A stretch of DNA of 64,000 nucleotides from Platanthera guangdongensis (lineage: Eukaryota > Streptophyta > Magnoliopsida > Asparagales > Orchidaceae), in contig CM077149.1 in assembly GCA_039583875.1 (NCBI GenBank), positions 20,659,194 through 20,723,193 on the forward strand, in the 5' to 3' direction. The notes beneath the pieces were generated by a model that did no database searches, was not told where the DNA came from, and saw only the letters and a program-made list of their open reading frames with translations. Positions 31,770 through 44,500 of this stretch are shown piece after piece. The position numbers were made by a program, and so were the translations under genes. The first letter of the stretch is position 1. Each line of letters begins with the position of its first letter.

Positions 31770-32412
31770 TCTATGAATACCGATGGCGCATTTGTTAGCC
31801 CAAATGACATTATAGTGAACTCATAATGACTATAACGTGTACCAAATGCCATCTTGGGAATGTCACATTCCCGAATCCTCAACTGGTAGTAGCCAGATTT
31901 CAAATCTAGCTTCGAGTAAGCAGTTGATCCCACCGACTGATCGAACAAGTCATCAATCCCTGAAATCAGATACTTATTCTACTCCGTTAGCTTGTTTAAT
32001 TCTCGATAGTCAATGCATATACGCAAGCTTCTGTCCTTCTTCACAAAGAGGACTAATGCACTCCAAGGTGACATACTTGGACGTATATAGCCCTGCTCTA
32101 GCAATTCTTGTAATTGAACTTTTAATTACACCATCTCCTTTAGCGCTACTCGGTATGGTGAGCTGGCCACAGGTTTTGCACCTAACACCAATTCAATAGC
32201 AAAATCAATCTCCCACTGGGGCGGTAGCCTAGGGAGATCCTTAGGAAACACATCTGCGTACTCCGACATAATAGGAACGTCACTCAAACTAGGCTTTAGC
32301 TCAACAACCTCCAACAACATGAAGAACAACTCTGCGCCCTTCCAAACAGCCATGATAACATGGAGAGCAGACATCAATATCTTGCTTGACCCTCGCATAC
32401 CAGCAAACTTAG
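31770..32412 (-). pseudogene. protease end and RT N-terminus of element D
   Basis: The minus strand (32412-32126) reads TKFAGMRG, then YADVFPKDLPRLPPQWEIDF and GAKPVASSPYR, the protease-RT linker and RT entry of gypsy. 31948-31770 reads [15 protein letters not shown] and [11 protein letters not shown]. Several stops fall between. It is cut by element F at 32413. Confidence 0.85.
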
Positions 32413-35400
32413 TGTAAGACCCCATTTTTTCTTTTAAACTAGCGGGGTCTTATGCCTAGAATAGCCGCTTTGCGGTGACACCAACACGCCCGGAAAGGTC
32501 ATCACTACAAAATGCTGATCCTACCAGTCATACCGATCGCAGAGAAGAAGAGTAAAAGCATAAATAGAACATGAGTAAAGTAAAACTCAATACTAGTCCA
32601 TCAGAATCACATATAAATAAATAAATCTCTACGAAGGGAGAGTCCACAGAAGTGATAAAACAAAGTACTACAGAGGGCTCCTGCCCGATACACAAAATCG
32701 TCACTACAAATCACTTAATCGCGGAAGAAAATCTATAATATATACTAAGGATCGTGACTCATTGTCTCTGTTGGCAGAACCCCTGTGCTAGACTGTCCCG
32801 TCTCCAAGCGCATCGACCTCTGGGGCTACATCTATTGGTGTGGCTCCACGATCCCCTAAAATGATTTGATCAACGACTGTTAGTCTAAAAGACTAAGTCC
32901 TATTATCCCCCACCCCCTCCCCCATGGCTCCTAGGCATCGAGCGTGGAGAAGGAAAGGGAAGGTAATGAAGGTGGAGAGTAACAAAGGTAAGCAGGTGGC
33001 GGCAAAACTAGTCTAACATGAGTTCATAAACAGAGCAAGTATATGCAAACAGTAGTAGGTAAGCAGTAGTAGGTAAGCAATATAAATATACACAAGAACA
33101 TAGTGAGCAAGTATATTATGAAAAGGTAAACTAAGTAAGTAACCATGACCTATAGGAATGCCCATACAAACCTATAGACCCAGGGGTCGTTTTGCAAGGC
33201 CTATTGTATAAAACGTCTCATACCACTTTATATAAAAGGTGTCAGGTGTTATATACAATGATGATGCTATGACATGCAAGTATGCCATGATGTGAATCAT
33301 GCAAGTGCAACACACACACTCTACTCTATGCACACCGACTTTTAGTTTCACCTTTCTGTAGCCTAACCTCCCAGGATAACTCCGTTGTGGCAAACGGAAG
33401 CGGTAGGTTGGGCCTCACCCACTTCTAAATCAGCATCAACACTACCAGTCAGACCTATCGTATGCCTCGACGCTGGTGCACTAAGCGGAGCTCCTGTGCA
33501 CCGGACTTTAGTTGACCAAGTGCAAAACCACACCTGCCGAGCCAACATATTGGTGTCGGTTTGACGACTCTCCAATACTGATGACCCACCACCTTATATC
33601 TTATGCATATACAACCTTAATGTACCTTTACACCCAGCAAAAGCTCCCCGAAATATCCCACCCGTCACAAATATATACCGAGCCAAAGCTCCTCGGACTA
33701 TACCATCCGTCACAATTATCTACCGAGCCATCGGCTCGCCGGGCTAACCTGCCCATCACCAAAACCACCAAGCCTACCGCCCGTGTGACCCAACCTAACT
33801 CCTACCAACCGGGGAGTATGAGTGTAAGTGTAACCCTAGATTATTTTTAATTACTCTTGTAATCCATTTATTATTACGGCTTACATTAACCTTGTACTGC
33901 CCAAGGCATTCCCCGTGAAGGGCTCTCGAGGGCACTAGGAACTACGATGGGCTGAAACCCAAAACTCCCTTTCGCAAGACACTTACTATTATTGGTTATT
34001 ACACCATTTCCAATCCCTTTTAACATTATTCTGGATCTAACCCTAGTGTATTTTGACTCTCTCCTCACAGGAAAGACGATCTTTCGTCGGTCCCGAGCAC
34101 TTCTTAACACTAGCCAACCCATCACTCTCCACATCATGACATATAATGCAGCACGCTTTTTCTTTTTCACTTTACAAGATCAGTAGACCAATAACCCCAT
34201 CTCCCTATGTTCATTCCACATATTATCACAAATTCCACAGTTTTACTAAATGCAGACCAACCTAAGCTATATGATGTACATGATATGAGATACCCCAAAT
34301 TTTCATCCAAATGCCCTAAGATAATTATTGTGGGTCTATCATGACACATTTAGCCTAAATCCAGAAACTTGTAATTTTCCTAATTAAATTGTATTTATTT
34401 AATTTTACCAAAAATTTGGCCATGAGTGATTTTGAACTTGAAGTACTAGATTCACTTAAGCTTTGACCACCCAAAAATTATGAACACTATATGATGCCAA
34501 TATATTGTAGAATACCAAGTTTCATAAATTTTCATATGATTATAACCCTTAAATAAATAATTCATGATAGTTCCACTATTCAATGAAAAAGAAGGCAAAA
34601 ATGAAATAAATCATCAGAAAATTATGGAACAATTACCATAACCTAAGGGTGACCAGACAAGGTCCCTGACAAAAAATTATATTTTTCCAAGTTCAATGTG
34701 TACCAAAATAGAATCATCTAAATTAAATTAAGAACAACCACTTTGTGAAGCAACCCTCAAAATAGACTTCCAGAAATTCCATAAAAGTTCACAGAGCTTT
34801 GTAGTGTCATAAAAGATACTCTGACTAGATTTCAAGAAATTCCAAGGTCAGAAAGCTACTTAGAAAAATGCTTCAAGGAAACCTACTATATTGCACTTTG
34901 TGAATAAATATTCTTGTAAATTCATCCAAATTACTTACAACAATTTCCTAAGCCCCAATATGCCCAAAAAGGCTTCCTGGCCAAGTAATATAATTTTCCA
35001 ACAAGTTATGATATTTATTACCTATTTATCAAAATATGGTGCACTAATTCACTTAACAAATGAAGTACCATGAAAATAAGTCCAATCACTCCTAATACTT
35101 TTCCAGATCACTTAAGTGATATTTAATTATCTTTTCCAGAATTTCAAATCATTTTAAGATAATTTAAACACTAGTTACTTCAATTTCATCAAAAAGTACA
35201 AGATGAAGATTAAACCTATAAGTTTGCTTTTCTGATTTCTAGATATCCTAAAATAAATCTCAGAGGTTAATAACACTATAAATTTACTCCTATCAAAGTT
35301 CCATGAAGACACAAGGTCATTTGACCCCTTAACTATTCTACAAGGTTTAAAGGCCTAGATTATTTCCAAGGGACTTAAGTGGGGTGCATGTGTCAAAATA

Positions 35401-37518
35401 CAATTAAATTCCTCCCTAGGGCATTTCACCACCCTAAGATCACATGGACTAAACATCAAGTCATACAAGGACATATCACTCCATGTCCTTCACAAACCCC
35501 CAATGTTCAACCCGCGGGTTTAAACTAGGGTCCTAGGGAAAATCTTCCCCAAACCACCTCCAACTCCATGCGAGGGTATTTTAACTGACCATGGAGCTCT
35601 GACCCAAGTCCCAACCCCTATGGGTGAGATTTGGCCCCTCTATGCCCCAAACACTCTTTGCCCTAAATTACCCTTAAGGGACCAAACTTTGGTCACACCA
35701 ATACCTATTCAAATCAACCCCAAATGGGCTAAAATGTTTATCAGATCCTTCAAATAACCCTAAAAGACAGTCACCAAAATTTTGGTGGGTTTAGAGGTCA
35801 TTATACCCCTTAAATAATTCATGCAAGGTTTATTAATTTTTTTAAAACAACTTTAGGAAAATATTCTCCAAAAATTCCCATTTTTGGATATATTCTAGGT
35901 ATAGGTAAGAATGACCCCCATCCAAAATTTCAAGTCATTTGGATTGTTGTATTGATGGGGGTACTCAAAACAATCTCTAATCAACCCTATGTACAGACCT
36001 CACCAAAATTAGTGCTGAGGTCTAACCTTAACTCCAAATTGGTCCAAATCAATTTTAAAATAATGTAGACCCATAGAGATACAATTTTCATGTTGACCAT
36101 TTTCTCTGAACCAGCACCAAGGTATTTTTAAAAGTTAATTCAAAACACTGCAAATTGTGTGACAGAATAATACAATAGCTATAGTTTGATTTTATTTAAT
36201 CCTGCACGAATCTTGCCGCAAGATTGGACGATTCCTGGTTTTCTTCTTCAACCAACGGCCACGATTAACCCGACCTGGAGCATTTTCTAGCCTCAATTCC
36301 CACCCATCCGGCCACCTCCCAGGCCAACCACCGCCACCACCACCTCCGTCGAGGTGAGGGCTATCGGTCGGCGATGGTTTGGCCGCCGGAGACAGCGGTT
36401 TCCGGCAAACCCAACACCCACTTTTTTTTTGGAAAAACCAGGGAAAATCTTCACCAGATCGAGCTCAATTGAGCTAGACTCATTGCCCTAACTGTTCCTA
36501 AGATCTAACCCATGGAAGAGGAGTAGGGGAGGACCTGAGTTGCGGCTTGAGAGCGGGTGGTTTGCCTCCTTACCATTTTCGGTCGCCGGCTTGAGCTCCT
36601 CTGCAACCTCCACAGCAACCTTCACGAAATTGAGATTGGAATGGGGGAAATGCCTGCTCTTGTCCTGGTGAAGGTTCTTAAAGGAGGAATTGGGGAGAGG
36701 GGGCTTGTAACTCCCCAATTTTTGAAATCCCCATTAATGACCATGAAGACCATTCTCGGTTTCTTCTCAATTGAGGGGGCTGATCCACCCCAAGGGTTAG
36801 CCAACAACAGGAAACTCCTCCCCTACCTCGAAGGAGTAAAAGCCCCATCAAAGTGGGGGGTTATGGAACCTCCATGGCCATGATGACCATTAAGCCCCCA
36901 CTTTCTCTCTCCTCCAAATTGGGGTAACTTCCTCCCTCTCTCTCCTAGTCACCAATCTCTGAATTTGATGGGCCAAAAATGTGTCTCTCCACCTATTAGA
37001 CTAATGGACCACCCCAATTGGGCTTAGCCCACTTGAATTGGGCTAGGTTAACCCAAATTGAGCACTTTGACCCATGAGTTGACTTTGGTCAATTTGACAT
37101 ATTGGGTCGACCCCAATGAGTGACTAGTGACCCTTTAGCCTCCCGTGAGAACTAGGAAGGTCTAGGTATGGTCAATTGGACACCTTGGTGGTCAATGGCC
37201 CTTAGTTAGGGCACTTTGACTAAAATAGGGCTAGGGTTGACTTTGTTCAACTTGGTCTTTTATGTTGACTTCAATGGGTCCTTATGGCTTTAATGGACCC
37301 TCCAATGGGTTAGTGATTTTGTGATGGGGTCATGAAGTCATGGTTAGGCCCTATGATCATCCCTATACTAGTAATTGGAATTCTACTGTTTGCAAGCCAA
37401 GGTGGTTCACACACTAATTCCCAGGTTCACCCCAACCTTTTGATACTTCCCAGGGTTTTGTCATGACCCAGTCATGACAAAACCATCCTAGAGGTCTAGA
37501 AGTCTGAGGGATGTTACA
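32413..37518 (-). repeat. 3' LTR of element F (about 5.1 kb)
   Basis: TGTAAGACCC...GATGTTACA. Distinct zones: short direct repeats TAGGTAAGCAGTAG near 33055; degenerate 45-50 bp units at 33630-33760 (ACCGAGCCAAAGCTCC...TCCGTCACAA); an AT-rich stretch 34200-36200 without features; a GC-rich CCGCC/CCGGAGAC block near 36300-36420 resembling an untranslated leader; and AT-rich sequence to the end. The ORFs within it (for example 36557-36883 and its antisense) are short, lack recognisable domains and are not called. Confidence 0.85.
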
Positions 37519-37568
37519 AATCCAAATACATAAAAATAAAAATTTCGTCCTCGAAATTCAAGTTAGGC

Positions 37569-38855
37569 CTACGGGGTTCCAAGTGTGAGAAGTAAAATAT
37601 AACATCCCGAGAGGTTAAAAGGAATACCTGACGTGAAAATTTCCGGGTATCTTTGCTGCATCAAGTCCTGTGGCTCCCACGTGTGCTCCTCCTGTCCATG
37701 ATTCCTCCATAAGACCTTTACTAGCGGAACCTTCTTGCATCGCAAGACCCGCATCCCAGTATCGTCTATCCGGATCGGCTCCAGGTGCACTGATCGATCA
37801 GAAGCTATAGGCCCATATGTAGTCGTAATCTACTGCTCCGGCCGAAGTAGAGCTCTCCTGAGGGAGGAGACGTGGAAGAAGTCATGCAGACCTGCTAGCT
37901 CTGGTGGCAGCTCCAGTCTATAAGCCAAGGGGCCGATCTGCTCCAGGATCCTGTAAGGCCCCATGTATCTCGGACTAATCTTCTTCCGACCACGCAACCG
38001 CGATACTCCATGCATTGGTCGTATCTTCAGAAACACCCGGTCTCCTAACTGAAACTCTACCTGACGATGCTGAGCATCGTAATACTTGGCCTGTCTACTC
38101 TGGGCCTCCAACATCCTGTCTCGAATCAACCGCACTTGAGCATCTATATCCTCGACGAACTCCGAGCCAAGTGCCTTCAGATCCTCACCCTGGATCCAAG
38201 AGAAAGGATTCATGCATCTCCGCTCGTATAAAGTCTCATAAGGGGCCATGCCGATGCTGGACTGGTGGCTGTTATTATACGAGAATTCTATAAACGGGAG
38301 GTGCCTCTCCCATGGCTCTCCACGATCCATAATGCAAAGGCGCAACAAATCCTCCCATGTCCGATCTTCAAACTTCCACTCCGGCACTAGAAGTGGCTGC
38401 AACAATCCGGCCGGATTCTTACACTCGGCCTTCACTAACTGACAGGTCCCACAGTGGGGCATAAAGTATGTGATATCCCTCTTCATGCCCGGCCAGAACA
38501 TCGTCCTCTTCAGGTCGGCGGACATCTTGGTAATGACCAGGTGCACCAAATACCTACTGCAGTGAGCCTCTGTCATAATATCCTCCCGAATCATGCCCCC
38601 AGCCGGTATGTACGCCTGTCCTCTAAAGCATAACACACCATCCTTATCTATAAAATCCCAAGCCGTGCATGCCTCCAAAGCCCTGAATACTGGCTCCAGC
38701 TTGTCATCCATCCTCTGCTCAGCCCTGATACGGTCCTGTATGTTGTCTGTAGTACTCATCGCGACCAAATAATCCTCATACATCTTCGAGTTGTCGGAGG
38801 ACACCAAGGTAATCTGCATAACCTCCATCATCCGCACTAGCTCCATAGCCATCAA
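37569..38855 (-). pseudogene. integrase of element F, catalytic core deleted
   Basis: A single frame with one stop near 37830. Order: zinc-binding HCSRYLVHLVITKMSADLKRTMFWPGMKRD with CGTCQLVKAECKNPAGLLQP; then LVPEWKFED runs directly into WEDLLRLCIMDRGEPWERHL, without the stretch that normally holds the first two catalytic Asp residues; then FIEFSYNNSHQSSIGMAPYE, the GPY/F region SPRYMGPYRILEQIG, and a chromodomain-like tail VKVLWRNHGQEEHTWE. The missing piece was lost in frame. Confidence 0.88.
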
Positions 38856-38977
38856 CTGAGGCTCGAATCCTGTAGTGGCAGTCTTCCGGTTCAGCGCGTC
38901 CCCGGGTGGTAGTGCATCGTATACTTATAATCAGATAGGAACTCCACCCATCGTGTTTGGCGGATGTTCAATTCCTT

Positions 38978-39268
38978 CTACGTATCTACATATTTCAGAT
39001 TCTTGTGATCCGAAAATATGTCGCAGTGCACCCCATAAAGGTAATCCTGCCAAATATTCAGAGCAAATACCACTGCTCCCATCTCCAAGTCATGTACCGG
39101 GTAATTATGCTTGTGCTTCTTCAGCTGGTGGGAGGCATATGCTATCACGTGCCCGTACTGCATCAGTATAACGCCCATCCCCTGAATTGATGCATCTGTG
39201 TATACATGAAAGCCCTCCTTCCCAGACGGAAGGGCAAGGATAGGGGCCCACATAAGCTGACCCTTCAA
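38978..39268 (-). pseudogene. RNase H of element F
   Basis: Motifs [34 protein letters not shown] and [13 protein letters not shown] match gypsy RNase H; the frame is lost on both sides. Confidence 0.85.
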
Positions 39269-39361
39269 CTCCTAGAAAGCTGACTTACACTGTAGTGTCC
39301 AATCGAATGAATTGTCCTTCTTCGTTAAAGAAGTGAGTGGGAGGGCTATCTGTGAGAACCC

Positions 39362-40363
39362 CTACACAAACTTCCGATAGTACCCGACCAATCCCAAAAA
39401 CCTCCGGACATCCGTGGTCGTCTTCAACCAGGGCCAGTCCCGCACAGCCTGAATCTTCGCGGGATCCACTGCCAATCCCGCACCACTAATAATGTGGCCT
39501 AGGAAGGCCACCTCCATCAGCCAGAGCTGGCACTTGCTGAACTTGGCATACAACTGATGCTCCCTGAGCTTCTCCAGGGTCAAGGCCAGATGTTGTGCAT
39601 GCCCCTCCTTCGTACTTGAATAAACCAGGATGTCATCTATGACCACAATGACAAACTTGTCGAGGTACGACTCGAACACCCGGTTCATTAAGCTCGTGAA
39701 GGCCGATGGAACATTCGTGAGCCCAAAGGGCATCACGAGAAACTCATATAAGCCATATCTGCTGCTGAACGCCGTCTTCGAAATATCCTCTTCCTGAATC
39801 CGCAACTGATAATATCTCGATCTCAAATCCAGCTTCGAGAACTAGTTTGCTCCCTCTAGCTGGTCAAATAGCTCATCGATCCTCGGTAGTGGATAGGTGT
39901 TTCGGAACGTCAACCAGTTCAGTGCACGATAGTCGATGCACAACCGAAGGGTCCCATCCTTCTTCTTTACTAACAAGACCGGAGCTCCCCAAGGCGAGGA
40001 ACTCAGCCTAATAAATCCAGCCTCCACCAGGTCCTGCAGCTGGCTCCTAAACTCCACCAGCTCCTTTGGAGCCATCCAATAGGGAGCCCTAAACACCGGC
40101 TTAGCTCCAGGAACAAAATGAATCTGGAAGTCCTTCTCCCGGTACGTTGGTAATCCTGGTAGCTTCTCTGGAAATACATCCGCAAATTCCCACACCACTG
40201 CTATATCAACAACCGTCGTCTTGACCTCGACCATCTCAAAGAACACCTGATAAACCTCATCTCCCTGTAAGTGGGCCTTGACGACCTGAGTAGTAGATAA
40301 CATCCTACGGGAGACATGATTAATACCTTCGAAGGTCGCGAAGGTGTCGTCATATCTCAGCAC
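39362..40363 (-). pseudogene. reverse transcriptase of element F
   Basis: One frame with a single stop near 39842. Motifs [42 protein letters not shown], the catalytic box [15 protein letters not shown] (Val where Phe is usual), KFSKCQLW and [10 protein letters not shown]. Apart from the stop, the RT looks well preserved. Confidence 0.88.
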
Positions 40364-40399
40364 AACCTTCCTCGCAGGGCAGTCTATCTGGGCATGGTC

Positions 40400-41334
40400 C
40401 TAGGTGAGCCATATCATGCCTAGAATCAGGTCGAAGTCCGGCATCCTCAAGACCATTGCCGGGGTCTCGAGTGTCAGATCATCAATCGTCACCTTCAAGA
40501 GGAACTTAGCAGTAGCTAAGACCTCCATCCCGTTGGGGAGACACTGTAACATCCCCTTTACCGTCTGTGGATCAACACGACTAGGCCTCCGGCAGACCGT
40601 TACCGGGCTGCAGCCCAAGCACCCCAACCCCTATCCAGCCCACTAGCGGGTTGTTGGTGGCCACAACATCCCTTTGATGAGCGAACTCGACAGTTAAGCT
40701 GGGCCGTACGGGGACTTCCCAGGAGGTTAGATACAAACAAAGAGCCTTTCTCAGGTCCTCTCGAAGGCACTTATAGAACCTCTTTGTATACCCTGCTTCG
40801 TCTAGCTTATAGGAGTCCACAAACCGGGCTAAGAGATTGAACTCTCGGTGGTACTCCACCGCCGTCCTGTTGCCCTACCTTAGCTGCAGGAACCTGTCTT
40901 CTAGCTCGTCTCTTGTCGATTGTGGAACAAAGTGCTCCAACATTGTGGCCCTGAACTCCACCCAAGTAATGTTAGCAACCTCCCGATCTGTAAATGTCGT
41001 ATCCAGAAGTATCTTCAACCATCTCTTGGCATGAGGCTCCAAGCAGGAGACCACCAGAGGTACCCACTCCTCGCACGGGCACCGTATCTCGGTCAACATC
41101 TTGAACATGATATCTAGCCACCCTTCCGTCCACACAGCTGTCTCTATCCCAATGTAAGATAGGGGAGAGAGTCCTCAGAAGATGCTCAACCAATTGGCCC
41201 ACGGGTTCGGCTGCAGAGCCGGAGCCTGCTGGGCCATGAAGCCCTCCAAAATGGCCATCAGAGTCTGCCCCATCTATGACTGCAGGAACGGAGTGGGAGT
41301 CGGAGGAGGTGGTGCAACATTCGGAGGTTGACAA
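40400..41334 (-). pseudogene. gag and protease remnants of element F
   Basis: 41135-40875 and 40859-40581 form one frame with a stop between. They read KRWLKILLDTTF, TWVEFRATMLEHFVPQSTRD and EYHREFNLLARFVDSYKLDE, the retrotrans-gag domain. 40627-40400 ends in DFDLILGMIWL, the C-terminal part of gypsy protease. The zinc knuckle and the DTGA active site between them are missing, so a second deletion lies near 40600. Confidence 0.8.
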
Positions 41335-41542
41335 GGTCCGCCCTGCGGCGTAGATTGTGTCAGGAGCTACATAACAAAGGCCAATTGTAAGAAATTTGAC
41401 CCAAACCTAGTTAAAAGTGGACATTTACATGTGATCCCCCCAAATGGGCACACCACGCTTCCGCTGCCTAGTTTTTCCCCAAACTAAACTCAAGCGGGGG
41501 TGACCTAGGGTTAGTGGACTTTTACTATTTCAATCGAGGTTT

Positions 41543-41554
41543 GCTCTGATACCA
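41543..41554 (-). other. primer binding site (tRNA-Met), element F
   Basis: The minus strand reads TGGTATCAGAGC, three bases from the LTR edge at 41558. It confirms the minus-strand orientation. Confidence 0.92.
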
Positions 41555-41557
41555 GTT

Positions 41558-44500
41558 TGTAAGACCCCATTTTTTCTTTTAAACCCCAGGGTCTTATGCC
41601 CAGAACCGCCGCATTGCAGTGACACCAACATGCCCGGGATGGTCGTCACTACAAAATGCTGATCCTGCCGGCCATACCGATCACAGAAAAGAAGAGTAAA
41701 AGCATAAATAGTACATGAGTAAAGTAAAACTCAATACTAGTGCACCAGAATCACATATATAAAAGTAAATCTCCACGAAGGGAGAGTCCACAGAAATGAT
41801 AAAACAAAGTACTACAAAGGGCTCCTGCCCGATACATCAAAATCCTCACTACAAATCACTCAATCGCAGAAGCAAATCTATAATATATACTAAGGATCAG
41901 GACTCACTGTCCCTGCAGGAAGAACTCCAATGCTAGACTGTCCCGTCTCCAAGTGTACCGACCTCTGGGGCTGCATATCCTGGTGCAGCTCCACAATCCC
42001 CTAAAATAATTTGCTCAACGACTGTTAGTCTAAAAGACTAAGTCCTATCATCCCCCACTCCTCCCCCATAGCTTCTATGCACCGAGCGGGGAGAAGGAAA
42101 GGGAAGGTAATGAAGGTGAAGAGTAACAAAGATAAGCAGGTGGCGGCGGAACTAGTCTAACATGAGTTCATAAACAGAGCAAGTATATGCGAATGGAGAA
42201 CTAAAGGAAGAGGTTTATGTTGAAGAATCCCCAGGTTTCATCTCTCCAAGTTATCCTTCATATGTCTTTAGATTGCATAAAGCTCTTTATGGTTTAAAGC
42301 AAGCTCCAAGATCTTGGTATGAGACCTTAGCTAGCTTCTTGATAGAACATAAATTTACTAGAGGCATTGTAGATAGGACATTATTCACTAGGCACCATAA
42401 GGATGAAATATTATTAGTACAAATTTATGTAGATGATATTATATTTGAGTCTACAGATTCCAAACTATACAAAATGTTTTCTGACCTGATGCATTCAAAG
42501 TTTAAAATAAGTAGCATGGGTGAGCTCTCCTACTTCCTTGGTCTCGAAGTGAAGCAGCTACCTGATGGCATCTTCATATCCCAGGCTAAGTATGCTAAAG
42601 AGCTTCTCAAAAAGTTTGGGATGGCTGATGCCTCAGCAAAGAAAACACCCATGGCCACTAATGCTGTAATAGACTCTGATGAACATGGGAAACCTGTTGA
42701 TCAGAAATTATATAGGGGCATTGTTGGATCCCTATTATACCTTACAGCAAGCAGACTTGACATAATGTTTGCTACATGTCTTTTTGCTAGGTTCCAAGTG
42801 AACCCTAAAGAATCTTATCTAGTTTTCTTAAAAAGAATTTTGAGATATATAAAGAGTGGTCCTAGTCTAGGACTATGGTATCCTATTGATTCATAGTTTG
42901 AGTTAACTGGATACCCAGATATTGACTTTGCTGCATGCAGAGTAGACAGAAAAAGTACCTCAGGAACATGCCAGTTCCTTGGTATGAGATTAGTCTCATG
43001 GTTTAACAAGAAGCAGTCATCTGTGTCTACATTAACTGCTGAAGCAAAATATTTAGCTGCTGGCAGTTGCTGTTCTCAGATGCTGTGGATTCAGAACCAA
43101 CTCATGGACTATGGGTTCAACTTAAATAGTTCAACTCTATTATGTGACAACACAAGTGCTATATCCATAGCAGAAAATCAAGTCCATCACAGTAGGATCA
43201 AGCATATAGACATTAGGCATCATTTCATAAGAGAGTGTGTAGACAAAAATAAAATTAATCTTATCTATATCTACACTGATTTAAAAAGGGCAGATATCTT
43301 CACCAAACCTTTGGATGAGAGAAATCATTTGTTCTTCATAAATCAGCTTGGTATGATAAATGGAGAAGACTTAATTTGATTTATATCTATGGTCGACGAA
43401 TTTTTCAAAGTTTGTCGAATAGAGTTCGACGAACAGAGAAATGTTTTAGAGAAATATTAGGTAAGCAATAGTAGGTAAGCAGTATAAATATACACAAGAA
43501 TATAGTGAGAAAGTATAGTATGAAAAGGTAAACTATGTAACCATGACCTATAGGAATTCCCATACAAAACTATAGACCAAGAGGTCATTTTGCAAGGCCT
43601 ATTGTATAAAGCGTCCCATACCACTTTATATAATATGTGTTAGGGGTATTACGCAATGATGATGCTATGACATGTAAGTATGCCATGATGTGAATCATGC
43701 AAGTGTAACACACACACACACACTTGACTCTATGCACACAGACCTTTAGTTCCCCCTTTCTAGATCCTAACCTCCCAGGATACCTTTGTAGTGGCAAACA
43801 GAAGCGGTGGGTTGGGCCTCGCCCACCTCTAAACTTGTATCAACACTACCAGTCAGATCTATCGTATGCCTCGACGTTGGTGCACTAATCGGAGCTCCTG
43901 CGTACTCTTGTCGGCGGCGCACCAGACTTTATTTGGCCAAGTGCAAAACCGCACCTGTCGAGCCAACGTATTGGTGTCAGTTTGACGACTCTCCAATACC
44001 GATGACCCACCACCTTATATCTTATGCACATGCAACCTTAATGTACCTTTCCACCGAGCCAAAGCTCCCTGAACTATCTCGTCCGTCACAAATATCTACC
44101 GAGGCAAAGCTCCCTGGACTATCCCGTCCCTCACAATTATCTACTGAGCCATCAGCTCGCCGGGCTAACCTACCCATCAACAAAACCACCGAGCCTACCG
44201 CCCTTGTGACCCTACCTAACTCCCACCACCCCGAGGAATGTGAGTGTAAGTGTAACCATATATTATTTCTAATTACTCTTGTAATCCATTTATTTTTACG
44301 GCTTACGTTAACCTTGGAATGCCCAAGGAATTTCCCGTGAAGGGCTCTCGAGGGCACTAGGAACTACGATGGGCTGAAGCTCAAAGCTCTCTTTAGTAAG
44401 GCACTTATTATTATTGGTTATTAACCCATTCTCAATCCCTTTTAACATTATTCTGGATATAACCTAAGCTATATGATGTACATGATAGGAGGTACTCCAA

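Larger units (their letters stand above)
24106..32412 (-). mobile_element. element D: decayed Ty3/gypsy retrotransposon, multiply interrupted
   Basis: Minus-strand remnants in gypsy order (protease/RT to the right, integrase to the left, then LTR). Interruptions: element B in the LTR at 24105/24106, a solo LTR at 25253-26679, element E at 28464-31769, and element F at 32413. The integrase C-terminus and LTR start TGTAATGG resemble Tekay/Del-type chromoviruses (inference). Many stops in every domain mark it as one of the oldest elements here. Gag and the 5' LTR are outside the window or lost. Confidence 0.85.

Noticed and set aside
36557..36883. 108-codon ORF and antisense partners within the F LTR
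   Set aside because: No recognisable domain; within an LTR.
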